A DNA stretch of 64,000 nt from CAVQCJ01 sp963771835 (GTDB lineage Bacteria; Actinomycetota; Actinomycetes; Prado026), in NCBI GenBank assembly GCA_963771835.1, contig CAVYVA010000004.1, positions 620,001 to 684,000 on the forward strand. The letters run 5' to 3'. Made by a program: the position numbers and the translations under genes. Positions 43,925 through 52,069 of this stretch are shown in pieces (the first letter of the stretch is position 1; every line of letters begins with the position of its first letter). The notes beneath the pieces were generated by a model that ran no database searches, had not been told where the DNA came from, and saw only the letters and a program-made list of their open reading frames with translations.

Positions 43925-44398
43925 GTGCGGCGGTACTTCGCCTATGGGGCCAACATCGACCCGGTCCGGATGGCCGCGCGGGTCCGCGGCGCCCGCGCGG
44001 TGGGACCCGCCACGCTCGACGACTACGCGCTCGAGTTCACGATCCGCGACCGCGACTGGGGCGGCGGCGTGGCCAACATCCGGCCGGAGCCGGGCGCGCG
44101 GGTGTGGGGGATGCTCTGGCAGGCCCCCGACCGTGCCTTCGCGGTGCTGGAGACGTTCCGGGGTGACGAGTCGGCCCTGCGCAAGGAGTCGGTGACGGTC
44201 GACTGCGCCGAGGGGCCGACGGAGGCGTTCACCTTCCGGGTGGCCCAGATCGCGAACTTCGTCCGGCCGACGGCGTTGTACATGAGCCACCTGCGGCGGG
44301 CGATGAAGCAGCAGGGGTTCCCGAACGAGGCGTTCGAGGCACTGCTGCACGCCGAACGGCTGGGCCCGGCCGAGACCGGCCCCAGCATCGTCTCCTGA
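43925..44398 (+). CDS. gamma-glutamylcyclotransferase-like protein
   Basis: 157 residues from GTG 43925. GGCT fold: N-terminal RYFAYGANIDPVRMAARV (the YGxN substrate loop), DYALEFTIRDRDWGGGVANI, ARVWGMLWQAPDRAFAVLET, with the catalytic-Glu position near LETFRGDESAL. Family enzymes make 5-oxoproline from gamma-glutamyl peptides. Ten bases after the sulfatase stop, probably in the same transcript. Confidence 0.8.
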   Translation: MRRYFAYGANIDPVRMAARVRGARAVGPATLDDYALEFTIRDRDWGGGVANIRPEPGARVWGMLWQAPDRAFAVLETFRGDESALRKESVTVDCAEGPTEAFTFRVAQIANFVRPTALYMSHLRRAMKQQGFPNEAFEALLHAERLGPAETGPSIVS

Positions 44399-44431
44399 CC
44401 GGCACGGGCTGCCTGCCGCCGATGAGCCGGC

Positions 44432-45085
44432 TCAGGCTCGCAGGCTGCCGGGCTCGAGGCGGAGCCGCTGCGTTCCTGCGGCCAGCACCACGTGCGTGAG
44501 CACGGCCGGCCCGGAGGTGCTCTGGACGCCGGCCGGCTCACCGCCGAGCCAGCCCCGCAGCCGACCCGGGTCGCCGCCGACCTCGACGCCGACCAGCGAC
44601 ACCGCACCGTCTGCAGCGGCGGCATGGTGCACCTCGGCTCCGCCGGGGAGCACGGTGCCCGGCTCCCACTCGATGAAGAAGGGCAGGGCCGGCTCGGTCG
44701 AGGCCTGGCCGACCCCGGCGGTCCGCCAGCGGAGCCATCGGCCGGTACCGGTCTGCCGGGAGCCGGGGACCACGTCGAGCGCGAGCCGAGCCGCGACGGC
44801 GTCCAGGTCCTCGGTCCGCACGGCCCACCCGCAGACCGGGCCGTCGCCGAGCATGGCGAGCACCCATCGACCGAACGCGCTGCCCGCGGCCTCGGCGCGG
44901 TCGACCACCGTGACCAGCTCCAGGTACGCAGAGCCGAGCGGCACGACCCGGTTGGCCGTCCCCCAGCCGGGGTGGCGGCCGCCCGGCAGCGAGGTCAGAC
45001 CGAAGCGGGCCTGCAGGGTGGCGGCTGCGTCGTCGAGGTCGGGCACCCCCACGAGCACGTGGTCGATCTCGACCCGAGCGCTCAC
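44432..45085 (-). CDS. glyoxalase-like (VOC) domain protein
   Basis: 217 residues. GTG 45085 overlaps the upstream stop (GTGA). Starts EIDHVLVGVPDLDDAAATLQ, typical of Glyoxalase_3/VOC lactoylglutathione-lyase-like proteins, with GGRHPGWGTANRVVPLG and YLELVTVVD as the second metal-side strand. Two VOC half-domains are visible. Reaction unknown; co-transcribed with the ornithine cyclodeaminase homologue. Confidence 0.8.
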   Translation of the reverse strand: MSARVEIDHVLVGVPDLDDAAATLQARFGLTSLPGGRHPGWGTANRVVPLGSAYLELVTVVDRAEAAGSAFGRWVLAMLGDGPVCGWAVRTEDLDAVAARLALDVVPGSRQTGTGRWLRWRTAGVGQASTEPALPFFIEWEPGTVLPGGAEVHHAAAADGAVSLVGVEVGGDPGRLRGWLGGEPAGVQSTSGPAVLTHVVLAAGTQRLRLEPGSLRA

Positions 45086-46026
45086 CGGCTCCGCCGCCAG
45101 ATCTCGGTCGCCGCAACGAGGTCCTGCCAGCCCATGCCGACGCTCTTGAAGACCGAGGGGCGGTCGGCGTCCACGCCCGCTCGACCGGTCACCAGGTCGG
45201 CGACCGGGACCAGCGCGGAGCTGTCGAGGACCCCTTCGTCGACCGCCATCACGACGTCGCCCGCCTCCCGCAGCGCCGTCTCCACGTCCTCGACGACGAC
45301 CGTCGCCCGCCCCATGAGCGCGGCGTCGAGCTCCCTGCGCGCCCGCTCGTGCGAACCGACCGCGACCACGCACGCGTGCTCGGGCACCAGCGCTCCGTCG
45401 AACAGCGGGACCCCGGACGTCGTGGCGCAGACCACGACGTCGGCCAGCGCGACCGACTCCGGTCCCCCCACCGAGGCCCCTACCCCGGTCTCGACCACGC
45501 GGTCGACGAACAGCCGGGTACGCCCGCTGTCCCGGCCGACGACGACCACCTCGGTCACCGGGCGCACGGCTCGCACCGCCTCCACGTGACCCCAGGCCTG
45601 CGGCCCGGTGCCGAACACGACCAGCACCGCCGCGCCGGCGACGGCCAGCCGGCGCACGGCTACTGCCGACATCGCCGGCGTCCGCAACGAGGTCACGGCG
45701 ATCCCGTCCAGCAGCGCCACCGGAGCCAGGGTCTGGCCGTCCATGAGCACGTAGACGCCCTGGATCCGGGGCAGCCCCCGGTCGGCGTTGCCCGGCGCGA
45801 CCGTCACGAGCTTCACCCCCACCCCTCCCACCGACTCCGCGGGCATCATCAACAGCTGTCCGTGCTCGGTGTCGACGATCATCCGCGGCGGGCCCGCGGC
45901 GGGATCCAGGCCGGCGACGAGCGCCGCCTCCAGGACGTCGATCGCCGCACTCATGGGCAGCAGCCCGACCAGGCGCTCGGCGTCGAACCAGGGCACGGCG
46001 GCGCCGGCCGTCTCGGGCGGGGACAC
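45082..46026 (-). CDS. ornithine cyclodeaminase/mu-crystallin family protein
   Basis: 314 residues from GTG 46026. VPWFDAERLVGLLPMSAAID, GVGVKLVTVAPGNADRGLPR (substrate Lys), RTPAMSAVAVRRLA, Rossmann VLVVFGTGPQAWGHVEAV, VVCATTSGVPLFDG, VAVGSHERARRELD. NAD(H)-dependent imine or amino-acid chemistry; members include ornithine cyclodeaminase, alanine dehydrogenase and ketimine reductases, which cannot be told apart here. Coupled to the VOC gene. Confidence 0.87.
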   Translation of the reverse strand: MSPPETAGAAVPWFDAERLVGLLPMSAAIDVLEAALVAGLDPAAGPPRMIVDTEHGQLLMMPAESVGGVGVKLVTVAPGNADRGLPRIQGVYVLMDGQTLAPVALLDGIAVTSLRTPAMSAVAVRRLAVAGAAVLVVFGTGPQAWGHVEAVRAVRPVTEVVVVGRDSGRTRLFVDRVVETGVGASVGGPESVALADVVVCATTSGVPLFDGALVPEHACVVAVGSHERARRELDAALMGRATVVVEDVETALREAGDVVMAVDEGVLDSSALVPVADLVTGRAGVDADRPSVFKSVGMGWQDLVAATEIWRRSR

Positions 46027-46157
46027 GGCCCCATCATGGCTGCGGTCCCGAGCCCGCCGCGACCGTCGGTTGGGGATCGAGGTGGCTCCGGAGGTACAGT
46101 CCCCGGCCGAAACCGGTCGGGTGCAGCGGCCGGGACCGCGTCACGTCAGGAGCCGCA

Positions 46158-47138
46158 GTGCCCACCGGAGGAGACCCGCAGGACGCCGACCAGCTGTCGG
46201 ACGAGGCGAGGCGGATCTGGGACGACGCCTGCGGCACGTCCTGGGGCCGCGACAACGGCCGTTCGTTCATGGACCGGATCGAGTCGCTGCCCGACCCTGC
46301 CCAGCGGATCCGGCTCAGCCGCCTGCTGCTGGACCGCCAGCACGCGAGCTTCCGGGCCCTCCAGCAGCTGGTCTACCGGGCCTGGCGCGACCAGCTCCCG
46401 AGCGACCACAGCCCGGTGGCGCACCGGCAGGACTTCAACGACCTCGTCCGCCGCGGCGACGACTTCCACGGCGCCTTCGCCGACACCCTCGACGCGCTCC
46501 GGACCGACGCGGAACGGGCCGAGCTGCTGACGATCCTCGTGGACGACGGCGCGCAGTGGCTGGCCGAGCTGCGCGACCTGCGCGACGAGGCGATCATGAA
46601 CACGCTGGCCGACGGCTACACCCCGCGCCAGCTCGCCCGCCGCCTGCAGCTGTCGAAGACCCAGATCGTCAACGTGCGGCACAAGTACCTGCGCCGACCG
46701 GACGCGGGCGGCCGCTCGCGACCGATCGTCTACCGCTCGTGCGACGGCGTGGTCGTCTACGTCAACGAAGCGTTCGAGGCCGCGACCGGCCTGTGCGCGG
46801 CCGATGTGGTCGGCCGGCCGGTCGGCCGGCTCACGCACCCGGAGGACCGGGCCATGCTCATGCCGCTGCGGGACGAGGCGGTACGCCGCGGGTACGGCCG
46901 GTTCCGGCGCCAGGTGCGGCTGCCGGCGGCCGGGGGCGGCTGGTGCTGGCTGGACACCGACTTCCGGGTGATCACGAACCCGGACACGGCAGCGGTGGAG
47001 ACACACGGACTGGCCCGGCCGGTCGATGCCGAGGTCAGCGCGGTTACCCCTTACGGTGCCGCCGCCGGGACGGGGAGTGCTGACGGGTCGGACCGTCGAC
47101 CGGGGGGCCAACGGGGGTACTCCCCGTCCCGTGCCTGA
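46158..47138 (+). CDS. PAS-domain protein with helix-turn-helix-like segment
   Basis: 326 residues from GTG 46158 with AGGAG five bases upstream. The N-terminal ~130 residues are helical with no known family. A putative HTH follows (DGYTPRQLARRLQLSKTQIV), then a PAS domain at about 190-285 (YRSCDGVVVYVNEAFEAATG, GRPVGRLTHPEDRAMLMPLR, GWCWLDTDFRVI). The C-terminal 40 residues are Gly/Ser-rich and disordered. Probably a soluble redox or ligand sensor acting on DNA (inference). Upstream intergenic region of about 130 bp holds no clear motif. Confidence 0.72.
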   Translation: MPTGGDPQDADQLSDEARRIWDDACGTSWGRDNGRSFMDRIESLPDPAQRIRLSRLLLDRQHASFRALQQLVYRAWRDQLPSDHSPVAHRQDFNDLVRRGDDFHGAFADTLDALRTDAERAELLTILVDDGAQWLAELRDLRDEAIMNTLADGYTPRQLARRLQLSKTQIVNVRHKYLRRPDAGGRSRPIVYRSCDGVVVYVNEAFEAATGLCAADVVGRPVGRLTHPEDRAMLMPLRDEAVRRGYGRFRRQVRLPAAGGGWCWLDTDFRVITNPDTAAVETHGLARPVDAEVSAVTPYGAAAGTGSADGSDRRPGGQRGYSPSRA

Positions 47139-47373
47139 GCGCGTCCGACCGTCGTCGGTCAGTCGTTGGGGACCTCGGGTCGACCGTCGAGGACACGTTC
47201 GTCGTCCACGAGTTTTGTGCACAGGCCTGTGCAGACATCGTGGTTTGTGCGCCCAGTCCTGTGGACGGACCTGTGGGTGATGACAGCCGAAAAACCGACC
47301 GCCCGGAAGCCCTTGTGCGTTGTTCGCCGGAGCGACTATCAATCTCCTCACGTCCTCACGGACCGAACCAGAA
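47139..47373. other. non-coding stretch with palindrome and CTGTG repeats
   Basis: No gene seen. A perfect 16-bp palindrome TGCACAGGCCTGTGCA lies at 47218-47233. Within the next 45 bp come TTTGTGCGCC, CCTGTGGACG and CCTGTGGGTG, making a cluster of related CCTGTGG/TTTGTGC words. Possible operator and promoter for the structured RNA that follows. Confidence 0.45.
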
Positions 47374-47635
47374 CCGGGGCAACCCGGGACCGGCTTAGAG
47401 GTGAGGCGGACCGGACGGAAAGCGGTTCACCTGTTCCGCTGGGGCAACTCGGCGGACCGCGTTCGACGACGCGGAGGTGGGAGCGCGCCGCTCGGGCGAC
47501 CGAACCGGAGGGCACCGGGCAACCGGGAAGCCACCGGCCGCACGTCGAGGCGGACCAGTCGTCGTCTTCGGGCAACCGAAGGCGGCGACGGACGGTCACG
47601 CAGGGCCCCTCGGACTCATACTCCGAGGGGCCCTG
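47374..47635 (+). ncRNA. candidate structured RNA with GNRA-capped hairpins
   Basis: Five hairpins on the plus strand end in GNRA tetraloops: 47374-47387 (5-bp stem, GCAA), 47436-47455 (8-bp stem, GCAA), 47492-47503 (4 bp, GCGA), 47515-47526 (4 bp, GCAA) and 47561-47586 (11-bp stem with G-U pairs, GCAA). A 14-bp terminator hairpin follows. Reading frames here are poor. GNRA loops would appear as UUGC/UCGC on the other strand, so transcription is left to right. No known RNA class matched by eye. Confidence 0.5.
47601..47635 (+). terminator. intrinsic terminator before SHOCT gene
   Basis: 14-bp perfect stem (47601-47614 with 47622-47635), 7-nt loop CTCATAC, followed by TCATTTTGT. Lies 25 bases upstream of the SHOCT gene start, so it either ends the candidate RNA or attenuates that gene. 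Confidence 0.78.
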
Positions 47636-47660
47636 TCATTTTGTCGAAGGAGAACCGGTC

Positions 47661-47957
47661 GTGATGATCCACCGTGGCTACGGGATGGGGTTCGGCGGCG
47701 GTCTGCTGGTCCTGCTGCTCGTCCTGATGGCGCTGCTCGGGCTGGCGCTGCTGCTGGCCGTCGTCCTGGTCCCGCGTAAGAGCGCCGCACCCGCCGCGCC
47801 GCCGATCGCGCCCGCGGCGCCGCCACCGGCCTACCCGCCACCGGTCCCCGCGGCGTCGGCTGCTCGAGTGATCATCGACGAGCGACTGGCCCGGGGCGAG
47901 ATCACCGTCGAGGAGTACCAGCAGCTGCGCGCAGCGCTCGAGGCCCCACCGGCCTGA
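47661..47957 (+). CDS. membrane-anchored SHOCT-domain protein
   Basis: 98 residues from GTG 47661 with AAGGAG eight bases upstream (ATG 47664 is in frame). Glycine-rich lead HRGYGMGFGGG, one transmembrane helix (LLVLLLVLMALLGLALLLAV), an Ala/Pro-rich linker, and a C-terminal SHOCT motif IIDERLARGEITVEEYQQLR. Function unknown. The upstream terminator makes it a candidate for attenuation control. Confidence 0.8.
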   Translation: MMIHRGYGMGFGGGLLVLLLVLMALLGLALLLAVVLVPRKSAAPAAPPIAPAAPPPAYPPPVPAASAARVIIDERLARGEITVEEYQQLRAALEAPPA

Positions 47958-48018
47958 CCGGACGAGCCCGGAACCGGAGCCTCAGGCGCGCACGTCGCCC
48001 GGGCCGGCCCTCCCGGCG

Positions 48019-49065
48019 CTACGCGCTGACGGGCTCGCTGCCGACGTCGGCGGTGGCGACGTGGCAGGACACCGTGTGGTCCGGACCGAGCATCCGCGGC
48101 AGCGGCGTGACCGTGTGGCACTCCTCGACGACCATCGGGCAGCGGAACCGGAACCGGCAGCCCGGCTTCGGGTCGACGACCTTGGGCGGCTCGCCGCGGT
48201 CGGACTCGGCGGTCACCCCGAGCGGGGCGCGCGGGTCCGGCACCGCCGACAGCAGGAGCTGGGTGTACGGGTGCTTGGGCCGGGCCAGCACCTCCTCGGT
48301 GGGCCCGGACTCGGCGATCTGCCCGGCGTACATGATGACGAGCCGGTCGGCGACGTACCGCGCACTGGCGATGTCGTGCGTGATGTACAGCAGCGAGACC
48401 CCGGCCTCGTCGCGCAGGTCGGCCATCAGGTTCAGCAGCCCGACGCGGATGGACACGTCCAGCATCGACACCGGCTCGTCGGCGAGGATCAGCTTCGGGC
48501 GGTACGCCAGCGCCTGCGCGAACCCGATGCGCTGCCGCTGACCCCCGCTGAGCTCGTACGGGTACCGGTCGAGGATCTCCCCGGCCGGTGACAGGCCTAC
48601 GGCCTCCAGCACGGCCTCGGCCTCGGCCCGATGGTTCTTGGCCCTCACCTCTGGGCGGTGCAGCTTCAGCCCGCGCATGATCCCGTGCGAGACCGGGAAC
48701 GCGGGGTTCAACGAGCTGAACGGGTCCTGGAAGACCATCGGCACGTCGCCTCGGTACGCGAGCGTCTCGGCCCGCCCGCGCAGCTGGTCCAGCGGCTTGC
48801 CCTCGAACAGGATCTGTCCCCCGGTCGGCTCGTAGACGCGGGCGATCAGCCGGGCGATGGTGCTCTTGCCGGAGCCGCTCTCGCCGGCAAGGGCGACGAT
48901 CTGCCGGCGCTCGATGACCAGGTCGGCGTCGTCGACGGCGTGCAACATCGACTTGGACAGCAGGTGACCGATCTGGAAGTGCTTGGTCAGCCCCACGGTC
49001 TGCAGCAGCGGCGCCTGCCCCCCGGTCGCCGCGGTCGCCCCGGTCGCCGCGGTCGCCGTGGTCAT
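48019..49065 (-). CDS. oligopeptide-type ABC transporter ATPase (OppF-like)
   Basis: 348 residues. Thr/Ala-rich N-terminal repeat (TATAATGATAATG), Walker A GESGSGKST, signature ELSGGQRQRIG, Walker B LILADEPVSMLD, and the C-terminal oligopeptide-transporter extension with Cys-rich CRFRFRCPMVVEEC. Last gene of the importer operon; its ATG overlaps the preceding ATPase stop. Confidence 0.92.
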   Translation of the reverse strand: MTTATAATGATAATGGQAPLLQTVGLTKHFQIGHLLSKSMLHAVDDADLVIERRQIVALAGESGSGKSTIARLIARVYEPTGGQILFEGKPLDQLRGRAETLAYRGDVPMVFQDPFSSLNPAFPVSHGIMRGLKLHRPEVRAKNHRAEAEAVLEAVGLSPAGEILDRYPYELSGGQRQRIGFAQALAYRPKLILADEPVSMLDVSIRVGLLNLMADLRDEAGVSLLYITHDIASARYVADRLVIMYAGQIAESGPTEEVLARPKHPYTQLLLSAVPDPRAPLGVTAESDRGEPPKVVDPKPGCRFRFRCPMVVEECHTVTPLPRMLGPDHTVSCHVATADVGSEPVSA

Positions 49066-50039
49066 GCGTGCACCTGTGCCGGCTCGTGCAGCAGGCAGCG
49101 AACGAGGACGCCGTCCACGTCGTACAGCTCGGGCTGGGTCGTACGGCAGCGCTCGGTGACCTGCGGGCAGCGCGGGTGGAACAGGCACCCGTCCGGAAGC
49201 GCGCCGAGGTCGGGCGGGTTCCCGGGGATCCCGGTCAGCGGCACGCGCGGCCCACGGATCGACGGGAACGCCTCGAGCAGGCCCCGGCTGTACGGATGCA
49301 GCGGGTCGTCGAACACGTGCCGCGTGGGTCCGGTCTCGGCGACCTGCCCTGCGTACATGACCATCAGCCGGTCGGAGAAGTGGCTCACCAGCGACATGTC
49401 GTGGGTGACGAACACGACGGCGAACCCGAGCTGGTCCTGCAGCTCCTTGATCTGCACCATCAACGAGCGCTGCGCGACCACGTCGAGCGCGGACGTGGGC
49501 TCGTCCATGATGACCAGCTCGGGGGTGAACAGCAGCGCCATCGCGATCATCGCGCGCTGCCGCATCCCGCCGGAGAGCTGGTGCGGGTAGCTGCCCAGGT
49601 GCACCGGGTCGATGCCGACCAGGTGCATCACCTCGGCCGAACGCTGCCGGATCTGCTGCGACGACGCGACCTCGTGACCGCGCATCGCGTCCTTGAACTG
49701 AGCCCCGATGGACTTGACCGGGTTGAGGGCGTTCATCGCGCTCTGCATGACCACCGAGTAGTCGCGCCAGCGCACCGCGGACAGCTGCTTGTCGGTGAGG
49801 CCGACGAGGTTCCGGCCGCCGAACAGCACGCTCCCGGAGGTGATCTGCGCGGGTGGGCTCAGCAGCTGGGCGATCGCGAACAGCAGCGTCGACTTGCCGC
49901 ACCCGGACTCCCCGACGATGCCCAGGAACTCGCCGGGGTGCACGTCCAGGTCCACCGAGTCGACCGCGCGCACGTCGCCTCGCGCCGTCGCATAGTCGAC
50001 GGTGAGCCGACGGACCTCAAGGATCGGTGCGCTTGACAC
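49062..50039 (-). CDS. oligopeptide-type ABC transporter ATPase (OppD-like)
   Basis: 325 residues from GTG 50039 with GGAGG upstream. Walker A GESGCGKST, signature QLSGGMRQRAM, Walker B LVIMDEPTSALD, and the C-terminal oligo_HPY extension (LPDGCLFHPRCPQVTERC). It pairs with the downstream ATPase; overlaps the permease by 23 bases. Confidence 0.92.
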   Translation of the reverse strand: MSSAPILEVRRLTVDYATARGDVRAVDSVDLDVHPGEFLGIVGESGCGKSTLLFAIAQLLSPPAQITSGSVLFGGRNLVGLTDKQLSAVRWRDYSVVMQSAMNALNPVKSIGAQFKDAMRGHEVASSQQIRQRSAEVMHLVGIDPVHLGSYPHQLSGGMRQRAMIAMALLFTPELVIMDEPTSALDVVAQRSLMVQIKELQDQLGFAVVFVTHDMSLVSHFSDRLMVMYAGQVAETGPTRHVFDDPLHPYSRGLLEAFPSIRGPRVPLTGIPGNPPDLGALPDGCLFHPRCPQVTERCRTTQPELYDVDGVLVRCLLHEPAQVHA

Positions 50040-51027
50040 GCGGCCTCCGTACCGGTCGCAGCGCCGGGTTGCTGATCTCGTCGAACGCGAAGTTGAGCAG
50101 CGCGAACGCCGCGCCGAGGGCCGCGATGCACAGCCCCGGGACGATCGCCCACAGGTACTGGTTCGTCTGCAGCGCCGCGCCCTGCTTGGCCCAGTAGAGC
50201 ATGGTGCCCCAGCTGTCCGCGTTGGGGTCGCCGAGCCCGATGAACTGCAGCCCGGCCGCGGTGAGCACGGCGTACAGCGCGGCACCCAGGAAGTTGGCCA
50301 CGAGCAGGGACGTCATCGTCGGCAGGATCTCGACCGCGATGATGTACGAGCGCCGTTCGCCGCGCACCCGAGCCGACTCCAGGAAGTCGCGGCGCCGCAG
50401 CGACAGCGCCTGCACGCGCAGCTGCCGGGCACCGTACGACCACCCGGTGAGCACGAGGACGAAGATCAGCACCGCGTCGTTCGAGCTCTTCGCGTACGAC
50501 GCGATCACGATGATGAGCGGGAAGGTCGGGATCACCAGGAACACGTCGGTGACCAGCGAGATCGAGCTGTCGGTGAGGCCGCCGATGTACGCGGCGGTCA
50601 CGCCCGCGACGATCGAGATGAGGGTCGCGAACAGGCCGACGCCGAGGGCGATCACCATCGACGGGCGGGCACCCCAGATGACCTGCGAGAGGATGTCCTG
50701 GCCGTAGTGCGTGGTCCCCAGCCAGTGCTCGGGCGAGGGCCCCTCGCTGGGCGGGAAGATCTCGGCCTCCGGGTCGTACGGCGCGATCAGCCCCGGCACC
50801 AGCGCCATCACCGAGAAGATCGCAAGCAGGACCGCGCCGACGGTCGCCTTGCGGTTCCCACGGATCGCGACCCAGATGTTGTGCAGCCCGCCGCCGTGGC
50901 GGCGGCCCTGCTGCCGGTCCCGCTGCCGGGCCTGCGCCTGCGTGGGGAGCGGCGGCATCGGGCCCGAGGCGGCGGCCGGCACGCCGGGCGGCAGGCCGGG
51001 GGCGTCGGGCAGGCGCAGGTCGGACAT
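50017..51027 (-). CDS. ABC permease (OppC/DppC-like)
   Basis: 336 residues. A long Pro/Gln-rich cytoplasmic N-terminus, then six membrane segments. Contains the OppC N-terminal region IAPYDPEAE and HWLGTTHYGQDILSQVIWGA, and the EAA-loop region ARVRGERRSYIIAVEILP. Second permease of the importer. Confidence 0.9.
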   Translation of the reverse strand: MSDLRLPDAPGLPPGVPAAASGPMPPLPTQAQARQRDRQQGRRHGGGLHNIWVAIRGNRKATVGAVLLAIFSVMALVPGLIAPYDPEAEIFPPSEGPSPEHWLGTTHYGQDILSQVIWGARPSMVIALGVGLFATLISIVAGVTAAYIGGLTDSSISLVTDVFLVIPTFPLIIVIASYAKSSNDAVLIFVLVLTGWSYGARQLRVQALSLRRRDFLESARVRGERRSYIIAVEILPTMTSLLVANFLGAALYAVLTAAGLQFIGLGDPNADSWGTMLYWAKQGAALQTNQYLWAIVPGLCIAALGAAFALLNFAFDEISNPALRPVRRPRVKRTDP

Positions 51028-51031
51028 CGCG

Positions 51032-52015
51032 TCAGCCCTGCGTCCGGGTGCGCGGGTCGAGGATGGCGGTCAGGATGTCGCAGGCCAGGATCGCCAGCAG
51101 GACCGCGAGCGTGATCAGCAGGAACAGCGCCTGCATGAGCGCGTAGTCCTCGTTCTCGGCGGCCTGCAGCAGCATGAAGCCCACGCCGGGGTAGTCGAAG
51201 ACGTACTCGACGAGGATCGCCCCGCTGACCACGAAGCCGAGCGACATGGCGAAACCGGTGAGGTTCGGCAGCATCGCGTTGCGCGCCGCGTAGTCGACCA
51301 TCACCCGGCGCGAGGACAGGCCCTTGGCCCGACCCATCCGGACGTAGTCCTCGGCCAGGACGGTGATCATGTTGTTGCGCATGGTCAGGATCCAGGTGCC
51401 GATCGACGTGATCAGGATCGTGGCCGCCGGCAGGATCGCGTGCTGCAGGACGTTCGTCACGTAGGGCCCGGACCACTCCGGCGTCAGCTCGATGTCGAAC
51501 GCGAAGTCGCTCGGCAGCCAGCTCAGGACGACCGAGAACAGCAGGATGCCCATCAGCCCGACCCAGAAGTACGGCACCGACGACGTCACGATGAACACCG
51601 GCGTGAAGATGCTGTCGAGCTTCCCGCCGCGCCGCCAGCCGCCGACGATCCCGATCGCGCTGCCGAGGACGAACGCCAGCACCGTGGTCACGCCGACCAG
51701 CCCGATGGTCCAGGGCAGGCCGTTGCGGATCACGTCGGTGACCGGCTGCGGGAAGTACGTGGTCGACACGCCCAGGTGCCCGGTCAGGGTGTTGCGCAGG
51801 TACTCCCAGTACTGCGACCACAGCGACTGGGTGGTGTTGACGCCGAACTCGGCCTCCAGCGCGGCCAGCACGTTCCCGCTGACCCGGCCGTGGAAGCGCG
51901 CCATCATCGCCAGCGCCGGGTTGCCCGGCATCAGGCGCGGGATGATGAAGTTGAGCGTCAGCGCGGCCCACAGGGTCAGGACGAAGAACCCGAGCCTGCG
52001 CAGCAGGAACCTCAT
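51032..52015 (-). CDS. ABC permease (OppB/DppB-like)
   Basis: 327 residues, six membrane segments. MRFLLRRLGFFVLTLWAALT at TM1, RLMPGNPA (the typical post-TM1 loop), EAA-loop DYVRMGRAKGLSSRRVMVDY, and GAILVEYVFDYPGVGFML. First permease, following the binding-protein gene. Confidence 0.92.
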   Translation of the reverse strand: MRFLLRRLGFFVLTLWAALTLNFIIPRLMPGNPALAMMARFHGRVSGNVLAALEAEFGVNTTQSLWSQYWEYLRNTLTGHLGVSTTYFPQPVTDVIRNGLPWTIGLVGVTTVLAFVLGSAIGIVGGWRRGGKLDSIFTPVFIVTSSVPYFWVGLMGILLFSVVLSWLPSDFAFDIELTPEWSGPYVTNVLQHAILPAATILITSIGTWILTMRNNMITVLAEDYVRMGRAKGLSSRRVMVDYAARNAMLPNLTGFAMSLGFVVSGAILVEYVFDYPGVGFMLLQAAENEDYALMQALFLLITLAVLLAILACDILTAILDPRTRTQG

Positions 52016-52069
52016 CCCGACCTCCTCTCATGGTCCATGGGCCGCGCCGACGCCCCTACCTCCGGGACC

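Noticed and set aside
47374..47635. RNase P RNA, tmRNA, SRP RNA, 6C RNA or cobalamin riboswitch
   Set aside because: None of the conserved core strings of these RNAs (for example the RNase P GAGGAAAGTCC block) is visible; the only shared feature is GNRA loops.
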